From contig CANQSF010000021.1 of the NCBI GenBank assembly GCA_947626345.1, positions 1 through 45,938 on the forward strand: a stretch of 45,938 nt of DNA, in the 5' to 3' direction. Under the pieces are notes generated by a model. The model worked only from the letters and a program-made list of their open reading frames with translations, searched no databases and was not told where the DNA came from. The position numbers and the translations under genes were made by a program. Shown piece by piece: positions 1 to 8,980 of this stretch. The DNA is from an uncultured Oscillospiraceae bacterium (GTDB taxonomy: Bacteria > Bacillota > Clostridia > Oscillospirales > Oscillospiraceae). Each line of letters begins with the position of its first letter. The first letter of the stretch is position 1.

Positions 1-758
1 TACTTGTCCAGGTCGTGGTGGGCGTCGTTCTCCAGGCCCAGGGCGGTCATGTAGTTGAACAGCGCGTCCACCCACACGTACACCACGTGGCCCGGATCGA
101 AGTCCACCGGGATGCCCCAGGTAAAGCTGGTCCGGCTGACGCACAGGTCCTCCAGGCCGGGCTTGATGAAGTTGTTGACCATCTCGTTGACCCGGCTGCG
201 GGGCTGGAGAAAGTCGGTGTTCTCCAATAGGTCCTGCACCCGGTCGGCATATTTGGACAGCCGGAAGAAGTAGGCCTCCTCCTCCGCATCCACCACCTCG
301 CGGCCGCAGTCGGGGCACTTGCCGTCCTTGAGCTGGCTCTCGGTCCAGAAGCTCTCGCAGGGCTTGCAGTACTTGCCCTTGTAGGTGCCCTTGTAGATGT
401 CGCCGTTGTCGTGCATCTTCCGGAAGATGCGCTGGATGGCGGTCACATGGTACTCGTCGGTGGTGCGGATGAACCGGTCGTAGGAGATGTTCATCAGCTT
501 CCACAGGTCCAGCACGCCCCGGGGCCCCTCCACGATGTTATCCACGAACTGCTGGGGGGTGACGCCGGCGTCCTTGGCCTTGTCCTCGATCTTCATGCCG
601 TGCTCGTCGGTGCCGGTGAGGAACATCACGTCGTAGCCGCAGAGCCGCTTGTACCGTGCCATGGCGTCGGTGGCCACGGTGCAGTAGGCGTGGCCGATGT
701 GCAGCTTGTCGGACGGATAATAGATGGGCGTGGTGATGTAAAAATGTCCTTTGCTCAA
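1..758 (-). CDS. metG: Methionyl-tRNA synthetase, N-terminal part (cut by window edge)
   Basis: Class I aminoacyl-tRNA synthetase that charges tRNA-Met in the cytoplasm. Translating the minus strand gives the family start [18 protein letters not shown], with the HIGH nucleotide-binding motif, then [17 protein letters not shown] knuckle follows with CKPCESFW and CPDCGREV, the four Cys expected of zinc-containing MetRS, and then [19 protein letters not shown]. The 3' end, including the KMSKS loop and anticodon domain, lies outside the window. An ATG exists at 773, but its first codons contain GGAGGAG, which sits 6 nt before an in-frame TTG at 758. I therefore prefer TTG 758, giving [11 protein letters not shown]. 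It follows the VanW gene by about 42 nt and is probably cotranscribed with hemW and vanW. Confidence 0.95.
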   Translation of the reverse strand, partial: MSKGHFYITTPIYYPSDKLHIGHAYCTVATDAMARYKRLCGYDVMFLTGTDEHGMKIEDKAKDAGVTPQQFVDNIVEGPRGVLDLWKLMNISYDRFIRTTDEYHVTAIQRIFRKMHDNGDIYKGTYKGKYCKPCESFWTESQLKDGKCPDCGREVVDAEEEAYFFRLSKYADRVQDLLENTDFLQPRSRVNEMVNNFIKPGLEDLCVSRTSFTWGIPVDFDPGHVVYVWVDALFNYMTALGLENDAHHDLDK

Positions 759-800
759 TGCGGTCTCCTCCATCTCTTTGTTGCTTGTTCCGTTCAGCCC

Positions 801-3110
801 TTACTCCCCCGCGGGAGGCGGCTCCTGGGTGTTCTCAGGCGGGGCGTCGGTGGGCTCGGGCGGCGCGTCTGTGGGCTCAGGCGGGGCCTCGGTGGGCTCG
901 GGCGGGGCCTCCGTGGGCGTAGGCGGAGCCTCGGTGGGCTCGGGCGGTACGCTCTCCGCCGGAGGCGGCGACTGGGCAGGGGGCTCGCTGGGCTCCGGGC
1001 TCGCCGTCGGCGTGGGGGCCGGGGTGGCCGTGGCCGCCGTCTCCTTGTGGTACCGGCTGGAGGCCTCCTTGGTGCTGCTGAGCAGATTGCCGTTTTTGTC
1101 GTATACCTTCCGGTAGGTCTGGGCGTAATAGAAATCCGCGTCCTGCCAGGTATCGTTGGTGATCTGCACGTAGCTGCCGTCCTCGTCGGTGCCCAGGATG
1201 CGCACGGTCAGGTAGCCGTTGGCCACGAAGGCCTCGAGTTTGATGGGATAGGCCCGGCTGTTGACGAACTTGAAGTCCGGTCCGCCCCAGCTGACCGTGG
1301 CGTCCATGCCCAGAGGCAGGTAGTTGACGGTGAAATAGTGGTCGTAGCGCAGGGTGATCTTCAGGTTGGCCACCATGGCGCAGTAGTACAGCGTGGAGCT
1401 GCCCTGGCAGATGCCGCCGCCGATGGCGGTCTCGTGCTGGCCGTTGGCGTATACCCCCGCGGACTGATAGCCCTTGGCGGCGGTGCGCTCGCCCAGGCAC
1501 GCGTTATAGCCGAATTCCTCTCCCGGCTGGAGCACCACGCCGTTCATGGCCTTGGCGGCCAGGGTGATGTTGTTGATGCGGGCGTAGCTGGACCCGGCCA
1601 GGGTGGTGCTCTTCTCCGCCAGCACGTCTGCGAACATGCCCTTCTCCAGCTCCTCCTCGGTCACCTCCGGGTCCTCCCGGATCAGGGGGATGACCACGGT
1701 CTCGCCGGGCTTGGCCTGCTGCCAGAGGCGCTTGGCCTCCTCCATGTCGAACCGCACGCCCTGGACGCTCTCAGTGGCGCTGCCGGTGGTCTTGTCGTAT
1801 TCGGCGCTGACCGGCTCCCGGAACACCTGGTCGTAAAGCTCCTGCAGCAGCGCGGAGCCGTCGTCCTGCTCCTGGTCCGTCTCCGTCAGCTGGCAGTCGA
1901 TGGGGTCGTATCTCTCCTGGGCGAAGGCCTCCTTCACCAGGCGGCAGACCTCGTTCTCGTCCACCCGGGCGGGGCCCATGCCCTTCACCAGCGTGATCTC
2001 GTCCTCGCCCACGTCCGCCTTGGTGACGCCCAGCTTCTCGTTGACCTGGCGCACCGCCGGCACGATGACGCCCAGCAGAGCGCCCTCGTCCGGCTCGGAC
2101 CGGGCCAGCTCCACCGTCAGCTCCACCGGCTCGGACTTGCAGGCCCGGTAGGTCTTCCAGTTGGCCAGCAGGGACCCGTCCCGGCCGTAATCGTAGGCGG
2201 CCTGAGCGGCGGCCGCGCCGTCGGCGGGCTTCAGGCCTATGTCCTCCGCCTTGACGGTGACGCTGTCCCCCGTAGGAAAGTTTACCGTCACCGCGGCGTT
2301 TTCATACCGGTCTGCGCCGTCGCCCAGCTGGGCGGCGGCCTGCTCCACGGTCATGCCCCCCACATCCACGCCGTTGACGGATATGTTGGGGTAGATGGTG
2401 TCCAGCGCGGCCACCTTCCGCGCCTGGGCGAAGCCCACCGCCAGCACGATCACCAGCACCATCAGCACCGCGGCCAGCGGGATCAGCCAGTTCAGCCACC
2501 GGTTGCCATGGCGGCCTCCGTCCCCGTCCCAGCCGGAGGGCGGCCGGTCCGATCCACCCCGGCGGGCCCGGTCGGGCTGCACCATCTGGGTGGGCGGACG
2601 CCGGCGGGGCTGATCCTGCCGGGCGTACGGGTCCTGACGGGGCCGCTGGGGCGGCAGCTCCTCGTTGCTGTAGCGCACGGGCCGGCGGGCCGGCGCCTGG
2701 GGCGGCAGGGGCTCTCTGGGCCGGCTCTGGGGCCGGGCCTGTCCCTCGCCCTGGCTCTGAGGCGGGACGCCGCTCCGCATCCGGACCGGCTCCCGCTCCG
2801 GGGCGGGCTCCTTTTCAAAGTCCATGTCCCCCGGCTGCTGCTCCGGCTCCTCCGGCCGGAAGGCGGCCTCCAGGCCGAACGCCTCCTCGCCGGCAGGCTG
2901 GGCAGGGGTCTTCTCCGCCTCGGCCCCGTCAGAGGCCGCGGCGTTCTCCCCCTGGCCGGCCCCGTCGGACGCCGGCTCCGGCTTTTTCTCCTCCCCCGCC
3001 GGGGCGGGGGCGGCAGGGATGGGCTCCATGCCGTTATATAGCTCGTTCATGGCCTGGCTCTCTTTTTCCAGCCACTCCTCGAAGCTCATGGGATCGTTCT
3101 TTTCCGCCAT
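801..3110 (-). CDS. VanW-family envelope protein with proline-rich arms
   Basis: 769-residue membrane-anchored protein. Residues 1 to about 205 are cytoplasmic, acidic and then Pro/Arg/Gln-rich. One transmembrane segment lies at about 207-228 (LIPLAAVLMVLVIVLAVGF). The extracytoplasmic part begins with a YPNISVNGVDVGGMTVEQA motif typical of the peptidoglycan-binding (YoaR/PG_binding_4) domain. A VanW domain lies at about 510-617 and includes GEEFGYNACLGERTAAKGY and AIGGGICQGSSTLYYCA. The tail is a low-complexity series of P-E-P-T-E-A-P units encoded by 21-bp repeats. VanW-like proteins are linked to the cell wall, but their biochemical role is not settled, so I do not claim vancomycin resistance. 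It starts 4 nt after the hemW stop and is clearly in the same operon. Confidence 0.88.
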   Translation of the reverse strand: MAEKNDPMSFEEWLEKESQAMNELYNGMEPIPAAPAPAGEEKKPEPASDGAGQGENAAASDGAEAEKTPAQPAGEEAFGLEAAFRPEEPEQQPGDMDFEKEPAPEREPVRMRSGVPPQSQGEGQARPQSRPREPLPPQAPARRPVRYSNEELPPQRPRQDPYARQDQPRRRPPTQMVQPDRARRGGSDRPPSGWDGDGGRHGNRWLNWLIPLAAVLMVLVIVLAVGFAQARKVAALDTIYPNISVNGVDVGGMTVEQAAAQLGDGADRYENAAVTVNFPTGDSVTVKAEDIGLKPADGAAAAQAAYDYGRDGSLLANWKTYRACKSEPVELTVELARSEPDEGALLGVIVPAVRQVNEKLGVTKADVGEDEITLVKGMGPARVDENEVCRLVKEAFAQERYDPIDCQLTETDQEQDDGSALLQELYDQVFREPVSAEYDKTTGSATESVQGVRFDMEEAKRLWQQAKPGETVVIPLIREDPEVTEEELEKGMFADVLAEKSTTLAGSSYARINNITLAAKAMNGVVLQPGEEFGYNACLGERTAAKGYQSAGVYANGQHETAIGGGICQGSSTLYYCAMVANLKITLRYDHYFTVNYLPLGMDATVSWGGPDFKFVNSRAYPIKLEAFVANGYLTVRILGTDEDGSYVQITNDTWQDADFYYAQTYRKVYDKNGNLLSSTKEASSRYHKETAATATPAPTPTASPEPSEPPAQSPPPAESVPPEPTEAPPTPTEAPPEPTEAPPEPTDAPPEPTDAPPENTQEPPPAGE
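841..945 (-). repeat. Five 21-bp tandem repeats coding a Pro/Thr/Glu tail
   Basis: Five consecutive 21-bp units (841-861, 862-882, 883-903, 904-924, 925-945) differ at only a few positions. On the minus strand each encodes a seven-residue unit of the type P-E-P-T-E-A-P. They form the extracellular tail of the VanW protein, and the copy number is likely to vary between strains by slippage. Confidence 0.8.
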
Positions 3111-3114
3111 GTTG

Positions 3115-4359
3115 TCAGCCTCCTGTGCCCGAAGGTCTGTCCGCGGAGGCGGTGAGCTGGTCCAGCCCCACCTCCAGATTCTCCTCGATCCAGGGGTTGC
3201 CGCTGATGCGGTGCTCCGCCTGGGCCTCCCAAAGGGAACCGATCAGGATGTTGGACAGCAGAAAGCCCTGGGGGGTGAAGCACCACCGCCCGTCGAACTG
3301 CTTGGTCCATCCGTCCTTCTCATATTCCTGCAGCAGCGCCTCGATGGGCGCGAAATCGCTGCGATAGATCCTGTGATATTCCTCCGCCGAGATGCCCCGG
3401 CTGCGGCGCATGCCCAGCATCAGATACTCCGACGCCCGGTCCAGCTCGTCCAGCTTCTCGTACTCGTCCAGGATGTCCCCGTCGCCGTTCACGCCCTTTA
3501 TGTAGGCGTACAGGTCCCGCACGAAGCTGAAGCGGGTATTGCCCATACAGGAGTGGGCCCCGGGGCCGAAGCCCAGGTAATCGTCCATGTCCCAGTATTT
3601 CATATTGTGCCGGCAGGCCTTGCCCCGCCGGGCGAAGTTGGACACCTCATACTGCTGATAGCCGTAGTGGGTCAGGGTCTCCACGGCGTAGAGGTACATG
3701 TCCGCCTGCTCGTCGTCGGAGGGGATGACGGGGCTGTCCTTGTACTCGTCGTACATGGGCGTGCCCTCCTCCAGCTTCAGCCCGTAGCAGCTCAGGTGGT
3801 CCGGCTCCAGGTCCAGCACCCTGGCCAGCGTCTCGGCCCAGTCCCCCTTGGTCTGGTTGGGTAGGCCGTAGATCAGGTCGATGCTCAGGTTGTCGAAGCC
3901 CTCCTGGCGGATCAGCTCCACCGCCTTTTTCACCTGGGTGAAGTTGTGCCGCCGGCCGATGATCTTGAGCAGGTCGTCGCTGGCGGACTGGACCCCCAGG
4001 GAGATGCGGTTGACGCCCTCCTTTTTCATGATCTTCAGATCGTGCCGGCTGACGCTGTCCGGGTTGCACTCCACGGTGACCTCCGCGCTCTTGAGCACCT
4101 TGCCCGCCCGCTTAAGGGCGTTGAAGATGGCGGCGATGCGTTTGCCGCCGTAATAGCTGGGGGTGCCGCCGCCGAAATAGAGGGTGTCGATATAATAGGG
4201 CGCCATGGTGCTGGACGCCTCCCGGATGTGCTTGAGCAGCGCGTCCTGATACTTGCCGATGCTCTTGTCGCAGCGCTCCAGGGAGTAGAAGTCGCAGTAT
4301 CCGCACTTGGAGGCGCAGAAGGGGATATGGATGTATACCCCCAGGTGTTTGTCTTCCAT
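3115..4359 (-). CDS. hemW: Radical SAM protein HemW (coproporphyrinogen oxidase-like)
   Basis: Radical SAM protein of the HemN/HemW family. C15, C19 and C22 in PFCASKCGYCDF form the CX3CX2C ligand set for the 4Fe-4S cluster. LYFGGGTPSYYG gives the GGGTPS S-adenosylmethionine motif, and VTVECNPDSV, GVNRISLGVQS and DLIYGLPNQT are further family blocks. The 414-residue length and the lack of the N-terminal extension of true HemN point to HemW, known in other bacteria as a heme chaperone rather than the oxidase. HemN activity cannot be excluded from sequence alone. The start is ATG 4359, preceded by AGGATCAGGATC. It heads the hemW-vanW-metG unit. Confidence 0.9.
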   Translation of the reverse strand: MEDKHLGVYIHIPFCASKCGYCDFYSLERCDKSIGKYQDALLKHIREASSTMAPYYIDTLYFGGGTPSYYGGKRIAAIFNALKRAGKVLKSAEVTVECNPDSVSRHDLKIMKKEGVNRISLGVQSASDDLLKIIGRRHNFTQVKKAVELIRQEGFDNLSIDLIYGLPNQTKGDWAETLARVLDLEPDHLSCYGLKLEEGTPMYDEYKDSPVIPSDDEQADMYLYAVETLTHYGYQQYEVSNFARRGKACRHNMKYWDMDDYLGFGPGAHSCMGNTRFSFVRDLYAYIKGVNGDGDILDEYEKLDELDRASEYLMLGMRRSRGISAEEYHRIYRSDFAPIEALLQEYEKDGWTKQFDGRWCFTPQGFLLSNILIGSLWEAQAEHRISGNPWIEENLEVGLDQLTASADRPSGTGG

Positions 4360-4399
4360 GATCCTGATCCTATACCTTATTGACGGCCCCCTTGTGAAA

Positions 4400-4528
4400 G
4401 GGGGCTGGCACGGCGCAGCCGTGACTGGGGGATTGCTGCGCCTTGGCAGCGACCCTTCCTCCTCTCCCCAAAGGGCAAGCGTGCCTTTTGGGAATCCCAG
4501 GGGGCTGGCACGGCGCAGCCGTGACTGG
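4400..4528. repeat. 29-bp intergenic direct repeat, two copies 100 bp apart
   Basis: The 29-bp word beginning GGGGGCTGGCACGGCGCAGC and ending CGTGACTGG occurs at 4400-4428 and identically at 4500-4528. The core GGCTGGCACGGCGCAGCC is itself partly palindromic. The 70 bp between the copies holds a CCCAAAGGGCAAGCGTGCCTTTTGGG palindrome (about 4477-4496). The whole 4360-4558 gap has no gene and looks like a small dispersed intergenic element, REP- or MITE-like. Confidence 0.7.
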
Positions 4529-4558
4529 CAGATCGCGCCGGCTCTCCGCCCCGCGCGG

Positions 4559-6004
4559 TCAGCCGCCCTGTCCGTCCGCCTGTTCCAAAAAATCCGCCTT
4601 CGTGAATCGGACCAGATCCTCCTTGGTGGGGGCCTCCATGGCCGCCACCCGGTTGGCCTGGCGGATCACCATGTCCTCGAACTGGTTGCGCACGTCCCGG
4701 CCGTTGCCGAAATTCTCGTCCCGGCCCTCGTACAGGGCGTTGAAGAACTCCGCCGAATAGGCCTCCGCCTCGTCGTCCAGCTCGTAGCCATTGCTCTTGC
4801 ACTGCATGTGGAAGATGGCGTTGAGCTCGCCGCCGTTATAATCCTCGAAGAAGAAATACTTGTTGAACCGGCTCTCCAGCCCCGGGTTGGAGCTGAGGAA
4901 CTTCTCCATGGGCCCGGTGTACCCCGCCGCGATGACCACCAGCTCGTCCCGGTGGTCCTCCATGGCCTTCAGGATGGTCTCGATGGCCTCCCGGCCGAAG
5001 TCGTTCTCCCCGCCGCTGGCCAGGGAATAGGCCTCGTCGATGAACAGCACGCCCCCCAGGGCAGAGGCGATGACCTCCTGGGTCTTGATGGCGGTCTGGC
5101 CCACATATCCAGCCACCAGGCCGGACCGGTCCACCTCGATGAGCTGGCCCTTGCTCAGGGCCCCGATGGCGGCGTACAGCCCGCCGATCAGCCGGGCCAC
5201 GGTGGTCTTGCCGGTGCCGGGGTTGCCCAGAAAGACCATGTGCAGGCTCAGGGGCGGTACGGGAAGCTCCGCCTGCTTTCGCAGCTGCCGGACCTTCACC
5301 AGGTTCATCATGCTCTTGACGTCCTTTTTCACCTGCTCCAGCCCCACCAGGCCGTCCAGCTGGGCCATGAGCTCCTCCAGACTGGGCCGGGCCGGCTCCT
5401 GTCCGGCCGTCTGCCCACCGGCCTTTTGGGCCGGCTCCGCCCCGCCGGAGGCCGCCGTCTGGGGCGGGTTCTTCTCCAGGAAGGAGGGCTGGGCGCTGGT
5501 GACGAAATCCGCCGCCCGCAGGCCGGGCTTGCCCTTTTTCACCCCCGCGCTGTCGCACAGGGCGGCGAGCTTATCCGCGCACTCGGTGATATACTCCGCC
5601 TCGGCGTATGTCACGTCGTCGTCCACCGCCGCCAGGCACAGCAGGATGTTGGTGAGCATGCGGATGAACACCCGGGAGCTGTCGGTGCCCCGGCGGGCGT
5701 CCTGCTCCGTCAGGGACCAGAAAAACAGCGGCGGCAGAAAGGCGCTCTTCTTCCCCACCTCCGCCGCCAGGGCCCACAGCAGCCACGTGGGCTTTGGCCG
5801 GCCCTTGGAATACAGCTGGTTCACCGCCTCGGCGTGCTCCTCGGTGAGGCTGGCGCTGCGGGCGAACAGCCCCATGGCGCAGTCGGTGCAGAACGCGTCC
5901 ATCTGCTCCGCCAGGCCGCGGCCGGCTGTGCGGTAAAATGCCTCCGTGTTGGCGATGTAGGTCTTGTGCAGCTCCTCCGGCGAGCGCTTCCACTGGGTAG
6001 GCAA
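4559..6004 (-). CDS. SpoVK/CbbX-type AAA+ ATPase
   Basis: 481-residue ATPase. The C-terminal half is a CbbX/SpoVK-like AAA+ module: Walker A GNPGTGKTT at about residue 256, Walker B VLFIDEAYS at about 316, sensor and arginine-finger region GYTGPMEKFLSSNPGLESRF, and the lid segment NFGNGRDVRNQFEDMV. The first 170 residues are helical and include LLCLAAVDDDVTYAEAEYI, reminiscent of a TerB-like fold. A Pro/Gly/Gln linker follows. The open frame reaches TTG 6094, but a promoter with TATAAT at 6051-6056 lies inside that extension. TTG 6004, with AAGGGGG 9 nt upstream, is therefore the better start. SpoVK acts in spore formation in Bacillus; the exact substrate here is unknown. Confidence 0.85.
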   Translation of the reverse strand: MPTQWKRSPEELHKTYIANTEAFYRTAGRGLAEQMDAFCTDCAMGLFARSASLTEEHAEAVNQLYSKGRPKPTWLLWALAAEVGKKSAFLPPLFFWSLTEQDARRGTDSSRVFIRMLTNILLCLAAVDDDVTYAEAEYITECADKLAALCDSAGVKKGKPGLRAADFVTSAQPSFLEKNPPQTAASGGAEPAQKAGGQTAGQEPARPSLEELMAQLDGLVGLEQVKKDVKSMMNLVKVRQLRKQAELPVPPLSLHMVFLGNPGTGKTTVARLIGGLYAAIGALSKGQLIEVDRSGLVAGYVGQTAIKTQEVIASALGGVLFIDEAYSLASGGENDFGREAIETILKAMEDHRDELVVIAAGYTGPMEKFLSSNPGLESRFNKYFFFEDYNGGELNAIFHMQCKSNGYELDDEAEAYSAEFFNALYEGRDENFGNGRDVRNQFEDMVIRQANRVAAMEAPTKEDLVRFTKADFLEQADGQGG

Positions 6005-6050
6005 ATCCGGCCGCCCCCTTCCGTCGTGATGATGGACCCGGAACAGTCCT

Positions 6051-6078
6051 ATTATATTACAATTATTACAAAATACAA
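6051..6078 (-). promoter_or_regulatory. Promoter of the AAA+ ATPase gene
   Basis: On the minus strand TTGTAT (6073-6078) and TATAAT (6051-6056) are separated by 16 nt, a good sigma-A pair. It is divergent to the promoter at 6138-6167 and rules out the longest possible start of the ATPase frame. Confidence 0.7.
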
Positions 6079-6137
6079 GTAGTATCCCGCCCAAACGGCA
6101 AAAAAGTGCCGCGGCCGGGCCCGGAGCACACAGTCGG

Positions 6138-6167
6138 TTGACGATTGCCCCCGCCTCGTGATATGAT
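6138..6167 (+). promoter_or_regulatory. Promoter of the exported protein gene at 6205
   Basis: TTGACG (6138-6143) and TATGAT (6162-6167) with an 18-nt spacer, 37 nt before the start codon. It stands back to back with the ATPase promoter. Confidence 0.7.
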
Positions 6168-6204
6168 TATAAGGAACGAACACACAGAAAGGAAGGATCT
6201 CTCC

Positions 6205-7902
6205 ATGTCTTACAGGACGAAAAAGCGTCTGGCCGCGCTGCTGGCTCTGGCGATGGCGGCGGTGATGCTGCTCTCCGCCGGCTTCACCACGGCCCGGGGC
6301 CGGGTCACCCTCACCGGCGGCGGCAGCGAGACGGAATACGAGCTCTATACCTGCGACGAGGCCTGCTTCTCCCTGGAGTACCCCGCGGGCGGCGAGGTCA
6401 GCGAGCCCTATGACAACGGCGTGTTCATCACCGTGGCGGACGGCTTCCACCTGGCGGCGGAATACGCCTACTCCCTCAACGACGAGATGCTCCTCTACTC
6501 CGCCGCGGACATGGCATCCCTGATCGCCGCGGACGAGGACCGCCTCACCACGTGGACGGGCGCGGACGAGCTGGACGTGGTGGAGACCGGCAAGATGAAC
6601 TCCCCCGCCGGCCAGTGCTACCGCTTCGATTACGTCAGCGAGGTGGGCGGCGAGCCCTGGTCCGGCTGTCTGGTCATCTTCGACGGCCAGGGCGAGTTCG
6701 GCTGCTACTGCCTGCAGGCCCTGATCCGGGACGATGACGACTCCGAAGCCCACTGGGATCAGTTCGACCACGTGTTCTCCTCGTTCCAGATCACCGACGC
6801 CTATCAGCTGGAGAGCATGACCCTCTACAAGGTGCCCGACTGGGAGATGGAGTTCTTGGTCCATGGCGAGTACCTGGACGACATCGAGTATACCGACGAT
6901 CCCATTGGCCAGTCCCTGCGCCTGCAGCCCGCCGGCGCCACCATGTCCCAGGGCTCCATCCTCATCGATAAGCTGACCTACGGCCCGGACGAGGACCTGG
7001 AGGACATCATGAACGAGTCCCTGGACTTCATCCTCTCCAACAAGGAGGACGCCGAGGTGATCGCCGAGCCCGACACGGAGGACCTCATCGGCCGCAACCC
7101 GGCCGGCATCTTCATCGCCGGCTACATCGAGCGGGGCGCCCCCATCTACACGGTCCACGCCTATATCGGCAGCGACGACGGCTGGTGGAGCATGATCGGC
7201 AACGCCGACGAGGACCACCTGGAGGCGGTGATGACCATCATGAGCGACTTGATGGTCTCCATGCGCTTCGGCGGCGACAGCGGGGACAACGTGAAGGTGA
7301 ACAAGAGCGTGGCCGCCATTCTGGACCGGCTCGAGGACCAGGACGGCTTCCAGGCCGACGGCTACCTCATCCCCCGGGCCAGCGTCACCGACGTGAACGG
7401 GGACGGCCGCTGGGAATTCTTGGCCGTCTATAAAATCGACTCCTCCGTGATGTACGACGTCTGGTCCATCCGGGAGGGCGGCGCCCAGTTGCTGGACCAC
7501 GGCGAGCTGTACGTGGAGGCCGGCGCCAGCATGGGCACCCTCTTCCTGTATGAGAAGGACGGCGTGGATTACCTCTGCAAATGGACCGGCATCTACGACG
7601 ACGAGGACAGCTACACGTCCCGCTCCCAGTATATCCCCCTCAGCGAGGACGAGGGCGAGCTCCTCTTCGACGAGGCCCTGACCCTGGAGGTCCTCACCCC
7701 TGCCGACTCCGACGAGTCTGAGTACTACGTCAACGGAAAAGAGGCGTCTGAGAGCGCCTACAGCAGCCAGGAGGACCAGTTCGAGCTGCTGGTGGTGTTG
7801 AACTGGTTCGGCGGCGCCTTCGCCGCCCCGGGAGACGAGACCACGCCCTATGACAGCATGATGACCTTCGACGAGATGCGGCAGCACGACTTCGGCTGCT
7901 GA
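6205..7902 (+). CDS. Exported protein of unknown function
   Basis: 565-residue protein that I do not assign to a named family. It starts with ATG 6205 (MSYRTKKRLAALL), preceded by GGAAGGATCTCTCC. A basic start and a hydrophobic run to about residue 27 (LLALAMAAVMLLSAGFTTA) form a signal peptide without a lipobox Cys. The mature protein is very acidic. It contains two stretches resembling PsbP/DUF1795-like folds (ACFSLEYPAGGEVSEPYDNG and YKVPDWEMEFLVHGEY). A calcium-loop-like DVNGDGRWEFLAVYKID, as in FG-GAP/EF-hand repeats of secreted proteins, follows at about residue 395. It is monocistronic, with its own promoter and terminator. Confidence 0.8.
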   Translation: MSYRTKKRLAALLALAMAAVMLLSAGFTTARGRVTLTGGGSETEYELYTCDEACFSLEYPAGGEVSEPYDNGVFITVADGFHLAAEYAYSLNDEMLLYSAADMASLIAADEDRLTTWTGADELDVVETGKMNSPAGQCYRFDYVSEVGGEPWSGCLVIFDGQGEFGCYCLQALIRDDDDSEAHWDQFDHVFSSFQITDAYQLESMTLYKVPDWEMEFLVHGEYLDDIEYTDDPIGQSLRLQPAGATMSQGSILIDKLTYGPDEDLEDIMNESLDFILSNKEDAEVIAEPDTEDLIGRNPAGIFIAGYIERGAPIYTVHAYIGSDDGWWSMIGNADEDHLEAVMTIMSDLMVSMRFGGDSGDNVKVNKSVAAILDRLEDQDGFQADGYLIPRASVTDVNGDGRWEFLAVYKIDSSVMYDVWSIREGGAQLLDHGELYVEAGASMGTLFLYEKDGVDYLCKWTGIYDDEDSYTSRSQYIPLSEDEGELLFDEALTLEVLTPADSDESEYYVNGKEASESAYSSQEDQFELLVVLNWFGGAFAAPGDETTPYDSMMTFDEMRQHDFGC

Positions 7903-7912
7903 CCCGTCCGCG

Positions 7913-7943
7913 AAAAAAGCCCTGGCTCCGGCCAGGGCTTTTT
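7913..7943. terminator. Bidirectional intrinsic terminator
   Basis: AAAAGCCCTGGC, a short loop and GCCAGGGCTTTTT form a GC stem with A and T tracts on both sides. It can end both the plus gene at 7902 and the minus gene at 7955. Confidence 0.85.
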
Positions 7944-7954
7944 CCTATCCTGTC

Positions 7955-8836
7955 TCAGTCCGCCACGGACGCCAGCGTCACCGTCTCCGGGATGGGGACA
8001 TAGGCCGCCGCCGCGTCCCTGGCCATGGCCAAAAAGCCGTCCCAGCCGCTGTAAGCGTCCATGTCGTTCCAGAGGAACAGGCCCTTGGCCTCATAGCCCA
8101 CGTCCTCTCCCTCCAGGAACACGTTGGCCGCCGCCTCGTAGCCGGCCTTGTCGGTGGCCTGGTCGCCCAGCGTGTACTCCTCGGCCAGCACCAGCCCGGT
8201 CTCCGGGTCGTTCTCCAGATACTGCCCGCACACGCTCACCGGCGTCAGGATGCCGCCGTCGCAGCCGAAGCGGATGATCTCGTTCCAGGCGGTCTCCAGC
8301 GTGCCGTTGGCGCTGTTGACCCAAAAGCTCCAGCCGTCCTCCGTCCGGCTGAGCCGGAAGGACTCAAAAAACACGGCGCAGGCGTTCACCGGGGTGAAGT
8401 GCTCGTCCCCGAAGGCGCCGGCGGCGCTCTCCTGGGCGCTGGACACGCACCACACGTTCCCGCCGTCGTAATCGAACAGCTGCACCCCCATGGCCGCCGC
8501 GGCGCCCTGATCGAAGACCACCATCTCCGGCGTGCCGTCCAGATCCAGATCGATGAAGCCCACGCCGCTTAGCCCCTCGGGCCACAGGGCGGCGAAGATG
8601 TCGGCGTCGTCTTCCAAAAACGTCAGATACGCCTCCTCCCAGCCCTCCAGGGCCTGGGGCAGCGTCAGCGTCTCCGGCACCGCCGTGGGTCCCGGCTCCG
8701 GGGACGCCGTGGGCATGGCGGTGAGCACCGCCGGCGTATCGGTGGGCGCGGAAGGGGCCTCCGCCGTCGCCCCGCAGGCGCACAGGAGCCCGCTCACCAG
8801 CAGCGCGACCGTCAGGATCGCGGCCGACCGTCTCAT
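7955..8836 (-). CDS. Secreted lipoprotein of unknown function
   Basis: 293 residues. The signal peptide ends in a lipobox, SGLLCACG, with the lipidated Cys at about residue 21. A Thr/Pro/Ala-rich linker (SAPTDTPAVLTAMPTASPEP) spaces the domain from the membrane. The globular part carries FIDLDLDGTPEMVVFD, an FG-GAP-like or EF-hand-like DxDxDG loop also seen in other clostridial secreted proteins. I cannot assign a function. The start ATG 8836 has GGAGGTGGGTAC upstream and a good promoter at 8876-8904. Confidence 0.8.
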   Translation of the reverse strand: MRRSAAILTVALLVSGLLCACGATAEAPSAPTDTPAVLTAMPTASPEPGPTAVPETLTLPQALEGWEEAYLTFLEDDADIFAALWPEGLSGVGFIDLDLDGTPEMVVFDQGAAAAMGVQLFDYDGGNVWCVSSAQESAAGAFGDEHFTPVNACAVFFESFRLSRTEDGWSFWVNSANGTLETAWNEIIRFGCDGGILTPVSVCGQYLENDPETGLVLAEEYTLGDQATDKAGYEAAANVFLEGEDVGYEAKGLFLWNDMDAYSGWDGFLAMARDAAAAYVPIPETVTLASVAD

Positions 8837-8875
8837 GTACCCACCTCCAAAATATTATGTAAATCTCGTCTCCTT

Positions 8876-8904
8876 ATTATAAGGACCGCCCTGAAAAAAG
8901 TAAA
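8876..8904 (-). promoter_or_regulatory. Promoter of the lipoprotein gene at 8836
   Basis: Minus-strand TTTACT (8899-8904), 17-nt spacer, TATAAT (8876-8881). It diverges from the htpG promoter 50 bp away. Confidence 0.6.
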
Positions 8905-8951
8905 GTTAAACGCACAAACTGTAATAACTTGTAATTTCCCGCCGCCAGGGC

Positions 8952-8980
8952 TTGACAGGCAGGCGGAAACGTGGTAGATT
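8952..8980 (+). promoter_or_regulatory. htpG promoter
   Basis: TTGACA (8952-8957), 17-nt spacer, TAGATT (8975-8980). The -10 box overlaps the left arm of the CIRCE operator, so bound HrcA would block initiation. Confidence 0.85.

Noticed and set aside
841..945. CRISPR-like or mobile tandem repeat
   Set aside because: The 21-bp units are in frame with the VanW gene and encode a Pro/Glu/Thr tail; there are no spacers.
411..3041. Open frame of 876 codons on the plus strand
   Set aside because: It lies opposite metG and the VanW gene. Its composition (Gly/Arg/Leu/Val-rich) and lack of any domain mark it as a shadow.
801..3110. Vancomycin resistance gene
   Set aside because: VanW-domain proteins are common envelope proteins in clostridia; none of vanR, vanS, vanH, vanA or vanX is present.
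3115..4359. Oxygen-independent coproporphyrinogen oxidase HemN
   Set aside because: Length and N-terminus fit HemW better, and no other heme-synthesis gene is nearby; kept only as an alternative in the entry.
5993..6094. Upstream extension of the AAA+ ATPase to TTG 6094
   Set aside because: The extension covers a consensus-like promoter (6051-6078) and encodes an atypical Cys/Asn/His-rich start; TTG 6004 has a better ribosome site.
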